64,000 bases of DNA from Heliocidaris erythrogramma (taxonomy: Eukaryota; Echinodermata; Echinoidea; Camarodonta; Echinometridae). Positions 25,301-36,900 of this stretch are shown piece after piece; the stretch's first letter is position 1, and every line of letters starts with the position of its first letter. Position numbers and translations under genes: made by a program. The notes beneath the pieces were generated by a model that saw only the letters and a program-made list of their open reading frames with translations, was not told the DNA's origin and searched no databases. The stretch is from positions 33,301,579-33,365,578 of the forward strand of contig CM046871.1 of NCBI GenBank assembly GCA_025617745.1. The letters are read 5' to 3'.

Positions 25301-28300
25301 TCAAAACAGTTTTGCGTTATCATCTCTAAAAAAATCACTGAAAGCCCTTTGGAAAACCTCTTTCTGCCGAAAGAAAGAGTTGATAAACGCACCCTTGGAC
25401 TGTTAAAGATAATTTTTTTAAAATTTATTTTGATATATTTTATATGAACTGTTTTATTTATGCCGCTATCCCCCTTCTTTCTCTCATGGAAGCTTTACTT
25501 TATTTCTTGTATGTCAGGTGGCAGTATAGAATCTATTGCCAATGATTACTGTACCCACATAGTAGTTGATGAGAACACCGTGGCTGAACAAGTCTTGGGG
25601 AGCATTTCATCAAGCATCTCGTCAGTGATTTTACTGACAAATTTGCTCTCAGCCAATCAGGTGCAAGGATTTCAGTAGCTTATAACAGTTGTCGGTAAAA
25701 ATCACTGACAAAATGCTTGATGAAACGCTCCCCTGGACTATCCAATGAAATGTCTAGTCTTTTCCTCTCTGCCCCCGCCCCCATGTGCCAATTTTCCCCT
25801 TCATTTTTCTCCCATGATGCGTCTGGCCCTGATTGGTCAAAGGTTAACTCAGATTCCTTGTCTGTGTTTTTTTTCTTCTAGGTGGCAGTATAGAACCAAT
25901 TGCGAATGATTCCTGTACACACGTAGTAGTTGATGAAAACACCGTGGCTGAGCAAGTCTTGGACTATCCTGGCAACATCAAACTAGTGAAACAAGAGGTA
26001 AGGTCCATCATGCCAAACAAAAAAAGTTATTTTTGGTGTAGATATCATGAAATACAAATCTATTTTTACAGGATTCAATTACAAGATTTTTATAGATCTG
26101 TGAGGGTCAATAAAGCTGTAAGAGGTAAATTTGTAAAACCAGAAACGTCACGACATGAACATTTCCCACATTCCCACAAACTTTCGCGATTTGCAAAAAT
26201 TTAGTGTTACGTCAATAATGATTCAATGATTTTGCAGCATGAAACTTTTGCGAATCTGAACTACTCGCAAAATTCGCGAACATTTAATGCACGCGAAATT
26301 TTCAGGTATTACAGTATGTATCACATGTACTCCTTTCCTGAGTATGTATTTCTTGAAATATGAAGCACAAGATTGTATATGAATCCTGATACAGTCAAAC
26401 CTGCTTTAGCAACCACCTGTATAGAAAGACCACCTTTCTATGAAGACCACAATTTTTGTTTCCCCTGAAAAGTGTTTCTCATTGAAATGTGTATTAAACG
26501 AACCTGTACATAAAGACCACCTGCTCATAAAGACCGCTTTTCTTGTCTCCCTTGAGTGGTCTTTATAGACAGGTTTCACTGTATATATATATATATATAT
26601 TGCCTCAGAAGTCAGAAGTATACAAAAAAAATTCAAACTCTTTTATTTGTGTAGCACAATTAAGAAACATTTACTAAACAAGTGCCAAAAATGTTGGTCA
26701 GCATCTGATTTCATTCTGCAAAGATGGTGTGGGGCCCCTCACTGTTTCTGAATAAACTTACATTAGATGTTTTTCTTTTTCCTCTCTCTCTTTAGTGGTT
26801 CTGGGCCAGCATTCAGATGGATGCGAGAGCTGAGGAAAATCTTTATGCATTCAGAATGGTAAGTACCTGCCAATTTTCATTTATAACTTTCATATGTTTC
26901 CATAATTTCATTTTTTTTTCTTTTGCCATTATGTCTTTATCAGCAGTTTCATTAATGACAGGAAATATTGAAATTACCTTGTCAAACACAAGGAAACAAT
27001 TGTTCACTATAACGTTTGGATGTTTAACTGACTTTTGTGAAAAAGAAAAAAAAATGACATTTTGCAAAAGCAAGTTATTTGATGGGACAAAAGTATTTTT
27101 GAATGGTGTAATTTTTACCTAATGAAAAAATAATATTCCTTCTTCCTCCCCACCCCATTTCACATTTACCTTACTTTCCCTCCCCCTTTCTCTCTCTGTT
27201 TATCTCTCACCTTTTTTTCCCCTGCACTTTTGTCTACCTCTCCTACTTTTCTGTCCCCATCCCCCTATCTCATTCTCCATACTTTGAATGAAAATGTATC
27301 AAATGCGTCAAATGTTTGTATTTATCCCCACCAGCCATCCACCCCTGCCTCCCTGCACGGTACACCCACTCTCATGTTCAGTGGATCCAAGTCAAATCGC
27401 AAGCGTCGTCTCAAGGACAGCATCGCTGCTCTGAGCTGCGACACCGACCACCTGGAGACTCCCATCTTGCCTGCACCGAAGAGAAGATCCAGCTTCACAG
27501 AGGGCGCTAGCTGCATGTCTGTCTCAGCCTCGTCCATTCTTGACTACAGTCATACGCCGAACAGCCCAACGGCGCTTCCCGGTAATTCATTATGGACTTA
27601 TTTACAGGATTGTTGAAGTCATGATTTATGGACTTTTTATTTTGAGACTTGCTATTTGCAGGTCAGTTACAGATTTATCCATCTTGTATTGTCTTTAGAT
27701 ATAACAGTTCACCTGCACTTGCGGGTAATAAAGTTTAGATTAAAGGATATAGTTCTATGGTGTTGGAGGCCTTGATTCCATAGGCCAGAATTCATGAAAG
27801 AGGTTTATCTCAACCCGTGGTTTCAAACTCTGTAAGCGTTGTACAGACGTGTCCTTATATCCAATGGGTGGGCAATAATTTGCTTTTATACGCTTATTTT
27901 AGTCCATGGTAATTTACAATGCAGAACACTCTATTGGGTTTGATGTAGATCATGGGGAAAACTAAAAACAAAGACATGAATTTAGCCTTTTCTGGAATAT
28001 AAGTTCAAATGAGCATTAGCCACAATACATGGTAAATGAACATAGCTTATCGTTTTAGGGGAATTATGAATACATTGTATCCAGTTTAGAATTAGATTAA
28101 AGAGAATTAAAGAGATTTTGTGATAACCTGTGTTTGCAGCTGAGCCATGCACCCCCATGGAGACAGATACACCTAAGAAACCAGCTGCTCCTGCTCAACC
28201 CTTATCAAAGAGACATATGACTGCTATGGAGCTACTACAGACAGAAATCAACTACGTCAAGATATTAGATACCATCATTACTGTAAGTTGAAATCTTACA

Positions 28301-30936
28301 TACTTTCATAGTCAAAGCAAATCTTGTTTATGGTATTCAAAGACCAGGACCCTCTTGCATAAAAAGTTGCGATTAATCGCAACTCGAAAAATTAAACGCA
28401 ACTTGATTTTCAACCAAGCAGGATCATGTATTTAGGACTTGCGTTTAATATGCAAGAGGGCCCAGCTGTGACAGTGATGTTTTTGCATTTTATTGAGAGT
28501 GAAAATATGGCATAATTAGCATACTTTCCATTTGATTTTTAACAAAGAAATGCTGGTACACAATCACATAGATACATTTAGAAATGGACTATTGAAATTA
28601 TGAATTCATGGGAGTAAAAGTCTTATGAAAGAATAGGCAATTTTGATTTTAAGCAATTTTACAAAATAAGAAGACCTATATAGATCTAGGTCCAGTCACA
28701 TTTCATGTCTCTTAGAGCAGTTTTGGGACCGAAATAAAGCTTGTTTTTATTACATTTATAGTGGAAATAGTCACAGAAGGCGGACTTGACTTATGCTTGA
28801 AATATTTGTTCCAGGCTTTATTTTGTCAAAAGATATAGGATTAAGATTGCAATTCAGGGGAGCGTTTCATCAAGTGTTTTGTCAGAGATTTTTACCAACA
28901 ACTGTTATAAAGCTACTGAAATCCTTGCATCTGATTGGCTGAGACCAAATTTGTTGGTAAAGATCACTGACAAAACATTTGATGAAACGCTCCCCTGTTT
29001 AAGGTTAGGATTAGGTATGGTGTTTAGCACAGGGTAGAAGTTAGGAATTTGGTTAGTATAAGATATTGACCGGGGAGCAACATTTGCCAATGTTTGTGTC
29101 ATAGAACCAACAGAAGATGTTCTTCGGCTTAGATGTTATTCGGCTTAGATGTTAGTATAAGATATTGACCGGGGAGCAACATTTGCCAATGTTTGTGTCA
29201 TAGAACCAGCAGAAGATGATCTTCGGCTTAGATGTTAGTATAAGATATTGACCGGGGAGCAACATTTGCCAATGTTTGTGTCATAGAACCAACAAAAGAT
29301 GTTCTTCGGCTTAGATGTTCCTCTATTTTCTGCTTCAGGTGTTCAAAAAACCTCTAGAAACAGAGCAAACTGGTGGTCCGATCCTAGCCCAGGAGGAGAT
29401 GAAGACCATCTTTAATCGTATTCCAGACATCTATGCTGTACACTGCAGATTGAAGAATGATATCCAGGCTCTCATAGATGACTACTCAGATGATAAGAGT
29501 ATTGGTCAAATCTTCATCAAACATGTGAGTAGCACAGGAATGCTTTTAGCTCTCTGGCTGTGTGATGAGGCCATTTCAAAGCTCTATATTTTGTGGGATG
29601 CAAACTGAAGATGTGGAATAATTTTTATGCCAAACTTTTGGTCATGATTAATCTTGATCAGTAAATTTCTAATATGGTATGTATGTTGTAACCTTTAATG
29701 ACAATCTTGTCTAAAGTTAACTCTGACAGAGTCTCAATATTATGCATTTCCTGTCATACCAAGTTGTCATTTTGTAATATACAGTGCAACCTCTTTATAA
29801 AGAACATTGTTTTAACAAACTCTTGTTATCACAAGGTAATTTTGCTGGTCCCACTCCTTTGTATTTCCTTGCTTATTTAGCCCTGATATGACAAGGTTTC
29901 AATATAACAAGGAAATATCCTTGGTCCCAAGGAGTTTGTTATAACAAGGTTCCAATGTATAACTGTCGATTGGTTGTAGGATGTCATGTTGCTAATCCTT
30001 TCCAATCCCTCTATATTGGGGAGTTTTCGAATGTGTCAACATGAACGCCCTGCTAGATCCTCCCAGCTACAATGGACTGCTTTGTATTAACTGCATACAA
30101 AGTACATGTAGGTGAAGCGAGGATCACATTTTAGAGAAGACGGCAATACCATTGTTGGACGCGTTCACGATCTGACTAGTGGACGAGGGAGAAGCCAGTC
30201 GACGGGTGAGCCGTTTTTGCACAAAGAGTGGTATGCAGTAAACACAAAGCTGTCCATTGTAGCTGAGAGGATCTAGGACAGCGTTCACGTTGACACATTC
30301 GAAAACTCCCTAATGTCATTTTGACCCTAACCTAAAAATAGACAGTATCTTGTGAATACATATGTAGCCATTCAACCTTCCATGAATTGATGCAGTGTCT
30401 TCTTAAGCATACCACATGTCAGATGTCTAACCAATCGTCTTGGTTTTTTGACAATATTGTAGCAAGAAGAGCTTACAGTTTATGGCTTAATGGACGTGAA
30501 CATGAACATAACAAGGGTTGACAACTCGGCAAAATTTGTGGACTTCATTTCATATTGTTGAACTGGTGAATTATTTTGTTATCAAACATCAAACATGATG
30601 AGTATAACTTTCTGTTTTCCCCTTGACACCTTTCATTTTATTGACTCTCTCACAGTCTGGTGATATGGGTAAGGCATACCCATCATTTGTCAACTTCTTT
30701 GAGCTAGCCAAACAGACAGTAGTACAGTGTGACAAACAGAAGCCAAGGTTTCATGCTTTCCTCAAGGTAAATCAAGGAATGATGGTTATGATGACAGTGT
30801 GGTAATGGTGATGATGTTGATAATGATGATGATGATGATGACGATGATGATGGTGATGGTGATGGTGATGGTGATGGTGATGGTGATGGTGATGGTGATG
30901 GTGGTGATGATAATGGTGATGATGATAATGTTGATA

Positions 30937-30967
<31 letters not shown>

Positions 30968-33900
30968 CAGTGGTAATGGTGATGATGATGATGATGATGA
31001 TGATGATACTGATGATATATATTTCTATATCAGCATTTCATTTTCAGAGAAATAAACTCACAAATTTCATTTGATGATGGCTCCATTTTGTCTCTGCTCA
31101 ACCAGATTTGTCAGAGTAAACCAGAATGTGGTCGGCAGTCCTTGACAGAGCTGTTGATCCGTCCAGTCCAAAGGCTACCCAGTATGATCCTACTCCTCTC
31201 TGATCTATCCAAGAGGACTCCAGATTCACATCCTGACTTCAGGCATCTCAAAGAAGGGCTGGTGGCACTCAAGAAAGTCACAGAGTAAGTCTCCACTGTG
31301 TAGGCAGTAGTTCATTTTCAACCGTCAAGATCCTAGGGGTGGTATTCTGAAAATTGTCTTTTATCGTAAGTATTTGGATGTTAATTGTCATAAAAAATTG
31401 AAATTTCGCAGATTAAACAATTATCATTGGTGCCTGCGCAGATGTCTTTTTCAACTTTACGCGAATGCAGAGAGCTGTGCGCAAATATTAACCAATGACT
31501 TGTCCTAATTTTGATTTGCTATGACAATTAACATGGAAATATAAGATAAAAGTTACAACAATTTTCAGAATACCACCCCTGGTTTTTAAGTTGCAGCCCA
31601 CAAGACAGTTTGATCATTTAGTAAGTGTTCATTTGTATAGTAAATATTGCTTCAAACTTCTTGGTAGGACTTTCTGTAATCTTGGTCCAAAGTAAGTGAA
31701 TTATGAATTTTGCAGCATCCCATAGGGTTGTTTGGGAGGACAAAAGCAGTTTTGCAGGTTGAAAGTATGCATTGATATATTTATGACCCTTGTTAGGACC
31801 TGAATAAGGGAGCATTCGCCTTTGGATGCTATTATGCACTGTTGAGAAATTCCTCTATAATTTGATAAACCATTGAAACTTTCACCCTTGATAGGTTATT
31901 TTGAGTCACATTTGAGAAACAAATAGTGAACAATTGGAAATAGTCAGACTTATTACTACTGGAAAGTAAATTGAATTTCTGGGAGTCTATATTTCCATAT
32001 ATTGGAGGGTCATATGGGGTCATATTTGACTACTAGATTTGTTTGTACAGAAAATATCTCTACAATTATACCCTTCCCCCCCCCCCCCCCCCCCACCCCT
32101 CTTTCCCACATTAAATGATGGAAAAGGATAGATGAGCTGTAAACTCCCATTTGAGATAGATGTAGATTCATATTTCTTGCACAAAACACAAAATTTCCTC
32201 GTACAGGCAAATTAATGAAGACAAGCGGAAGACGGAGGGCCACACGCAAATGTTTGACATCATGAATGAGATAGAGGGCGTCCCGGCCCACCTCCTCTCC
32301 GCGCACCGTCACTTCATCACCAAGATTGATGTCTCTGAGATTGGCAAGGCAGACTCGTTTGGTGAGAAGGGCATCTGTATCACAATGTTCCTCTTCTCAG
32401 ATACGCTAGAGGTGAGTTGTGGTCTACACAGGACTGTTAAATCTAATTGTAGATCTAGGACTAAACATTTAAAAATGAGATACCTATCTGTCAATTCTTT
32501 ATTTCTAAGTTCAGGCTTAAAAGCAGCAAGGCTTTTCCATGATCCCACAGCTGCAGAGGAAAAGAAAATGTATAATCAATGTAATAATCACCCAAAATCT
32601 AGTGTTATCTCAAATTATTTTGGACTTATCTGTAGTTATGAATATAGTATTAAGGCCACATTGTATGAGACATATATGAACAGATCACAGTTTCTATCCC
32701 TTGTAGCGCTGTGATTTTAATACTGTGATGTAACCAACATTTGGAATGTGATATAATAAAACAAATGATAATGATGAGAATGATAAAGAGGAGAAGAGGA
32801 ATTCATTTATGAAGCACCTTTTCATAAGATACCATTTGCAAGAGAAAAAGCAGAAAATGTGCAAGAATATGATTTAGATTGACCTAGGGATGGTGTGTTT
32901 TTCTGTCATCAGATCTGTAAGAAGCGTGTGAAGCACAGTAACATGAAGACATCACAGAAGACCTTCAAGCACATTGAGCTCCTCAACCTTTCCTACATCA
33001 GAAGGGTTCTTGACATCAATGAAACAGAAGGTGAGATAATTTAAATAATAATAATTCATATATGTGTCAGGAATCTCCTTATATCAGGATAAAAAGAACA
33101 TAAAGACATGGGACCAGCAAAATTGCCTTGTTATATCGGGAATCTGTACCATGTTATACTGAAGCATCAATTTGCCTACCCTTCTCTTATGTTTGTAGGG
33201 TTTTCACCATCAAAAAAGAAGCTGATGAAAATGAAACATCTATGGTCCTGTCTTATCAAGCATTGCGATTGCTTCAGTCACACTTCCTAATGTCTCAGTT
33301 TGCAACTCCTAGCATAAGAAAATAGTCAACTTTTGAATGAATGGAGGAATTTTTCTTCTAATATTTACTAAAGTTGTGCTATTCATGCTAATTGGAAACT
33401 AAAACATCTGCTGCCTCTTTGCATTTATGTATACTTTTACCATAATAATTTGATATGCTTTGTTTACAGAGTGTCACAATGCCTTTGCACTGCTATGTAA
33501 ACCTCCTATGGATGTACTAGAGAGGACGGATCGTCTCTACATGTTTGCAGTGTCTGGTGATGAGAGCTGTAAGACAGAATGGCTGAAGACCTTATGCCAA
33601 CACATGGCCAACACAACATGTAAAACAGATGCTGTGAGTATAGAAACCTGGGCCCTATTTCATGAAACTTGTTTATCAGTAACAAGTTGTGATAACTGTT
33701 ATAAGGTGTTGTGCTAAGGTGACAAAAGGATTAGAACTCGATAAGAATTTCAATGAAGGGATTATCAGATTGTCCTAAAACTTGGCGTACTAATTAGTCA
33801 CATCCTGTTCATCATAGTGTCAATACAAGAACTTACTCCGTTTGAAAGTTATGGGAGATTAAAATGAGACAAATATTCAGGGTCGTCAAAAAGAAAAGCA

Positions 33901-36900
33901 ATACCACAACGAGAGAAGACACATATAAGTCTAATAAAAATCTGTCAAAAATACCACTTTTAGATTGTTTGGTGCTTCCAAATTTTTAGATGAGCCAACC
34001 CCAAAAACATTGATTGAGCTCTAATTGAAAATCACACAGTGCGACTTTTTGGTGGTTTTGTGGTGCCTGGTCACATATGTTCAGGAAAGTTCTTGATTAA
34101 TCCTGGATACTTATACAATATTGTGTCATGGAAGTCTGAATACAATTTAAATCAATCAAAATTTGAAAGTGATGTTCTCTAAAATCTTAATTCATACAAA
34201 CAGCCGCTTTAAATAAACAAAAAGTGTCATTGTGAGGCAGTCTATTATGTCTTTTGAACTAAATATAGAGAACTACCAAATTTCTGCCCATATTTTATCG
34301 AAAAAGAAAATGTTTTTTGAAAAATTCAAGCTCTTGTAAAGAAATATTTAAATAGCCAAGTATAAATGTACAAAGAGCTATGTACAGCCACCCTGATCAC
34401 TGTTTGAAATTATGTATTGACAGTCTTACTAAGAACTGTTATAGTCATTCAGAGAGGTATCATATGATTAAAGACAATGGCCCGTATTCTGAACCCCGGT
34501 TTAACTTAAACCATGGTTTAAATCTGTGGTTTAACTATGGGTAGCCAAAAATGTCAAAACTTATTTACACTGTATGTTCCTTATGTTTACTGGATTCTGG
34601 TCTCATGCCTTAATGGTCAAGAACATTATTGTACTTATCATTCCCAGACAGTTTTTAATAGTTTGAGTACCAAAAATGTTGATAAATTGAAAATCTACTG
34701 TTAGAGATCTGTGTCACATTTGGCTGCCCATAGTTAAACCACACATTTAGACCATGGTTTAAGTTAAACCAGAGTTCAGAATACGGGCCAATATCTTTAA
34801 TTATAAATTTAAATATCATTACATTAGAAACTCATTATAAAGAGCTCCAATATAACAAGATTCCTGTTATAACAACGTAACTTTGCTGGTCCCAGGTCTT
34901 TATGTTCTTTGGGGGTTTTTTTTCACCCTGATATAAGGAGATTCCTGATATAACAAGGTAATTTCCCAAGGTCCTCATTATAGTGTGTTTCCACTGTACT
35001 ATTAAAATGGAATTACATGTTTGGAAAAAAAATAATTTGTTATAAGAACTGACTTGAAATAATTCAGACTTAATGAAGTGAATCTATTCCTTGTTCCCTT
35101 CATTCCAGGATAATTTCTTGTGCAAGATTTCACCAGAGGATCTTGAGCTGTCTAAGAGTGACTTTGATGTGAGCAGAAAGAACAAGGCTGTCAGGTATGG
35201 TTTACAGATATACATAGAATATGATATTATGCTGTAAAATCAATAAAGGATGAACACAGATTCGCATGTATATTGTATTTCACTCCTGTCCAGACCAGAT
35301 ATATTCATCTTTGTTAAAGGGAAATCCATCCCTAATGGCAAGTTGCTCTGAATGAAAGAGGAAAACTCAGAGAATCAGATAGGTGAAAGTTTGAATGAAA
35401 TCGGACAAACAATAAGAAAGTTATGAATTTTTGAAAGTTGTAATCACTATACATATGGGAATTTCAAATTGGCCGAATAGGTAACATCACTGTGATGTAG
35501 TTGCAGACAACTCCCCCATTCGCTCCAACACACAAAATGACTAAAATGTCATTTTTTCAAAATGTATTACTTAGTAGGATTTTCTTCTTTCATGAGGACC
35601 TATAACAATATGCTATCTCCAATATATTTTGAGTACTGCCCCGAGGGTAAAGGCGCTTCGGAGAAAACCCGCAAATTAATGATATTTTTGTGTATGACAA
35701 ACGGGAGAGTTGTCCACAAGTATGTCACAATCGACTCACCAAATTGCCAATTTGAGATTCACATAGATGTAGTGATCTCATTTTTCAAACATTCATAACT
35801 TTCTTATTCCTTGTCCGATTTCTCTCAAACTTTCACAATCCTGTTTTTCTTATTTTTCTGCTTTCACACAAATCAACTTATCACCAAGGTTGGATTGCCC
35901 TTTAACCCTTACTGAACTGGGCTGTTTTGCTCCATGAAAATACTGGGGGGGCCTGGGAGGCCCCCCCCCCCATTGATCTCGGAAACGCAATGTCCAACGA
36001 ACTTGAAAGTTTGCATGTCGATAGATCTTCACATGCTGAATCTGATGGTGTGATTAATTTTAATCAATTATGCAATTAGCTAATTAATTATTCATAATGC
36101 ATATTTTATGCATTTGGGGGATATTTTCATAATTTCAGCCTAAACAAGTAGAAAACTACATGAAAACTGTAATAATGAAGAATAATGTTTCCCAAATGTG
36201 AAATAAATAAATTCTTATATATTTGTATGTGTACAACAACAAAAAAAAACTTTTTTGTCCTTATGTTTTGTATTGTTTTTATTTCTTATGTTTTATATTC
36301 CTTATGTATATCATTGTTTCTAAAATTTGCCCAATTTATCTCAGAACAATATAGAAGCACGAATCAAGTGGAAAACCAATTCCTGAGCAAGATTCATAAA
36401 GAAATGCAAGCCATTGTCTATTGACAGCATGTACATGTAACTGTACACAAATATATGGAGCGATTAGCAATTTTAATGACATGCGCATACTAATTAGCAT
36501 ATAACGCCCCCTAGGTATGTCTGATATGGACAAATGTATCAAAACGTGCACAAGACTTCAGGGAAAAAAGTCATGAAGCGAGAATCCGAAATTGCCAGCG
36601 GTCGCGATGCAATCACCAAAAATATGTGCAGTTCGCCAACGCGATTGAAGGGTTAATACTTGGCTATGATTGATTATTTTCTCAAAATCATTTGGCACTT
36701 TCATTAAATTTGTGTTACATACATAATGTGTTACCTGTAGTTATTATTATTCACTAAGAATTTTATGTTTGTCATGTTGTACCAGAACTTGAGACTAGCA
36801 TTTAAAAACTACATTACTCCATAGGTGGATTACTACTCTGATTCAGGCTATTCATAAATTATATTCTTATTCTGGTTATTCATACAGGGCAGCCAAGAGG

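Noticed and set aside
30799-31074. Met/Val-rich frame
   Set aside because: Translation of a GAT/GGTGAT microsatellite in an ECT2 intron.
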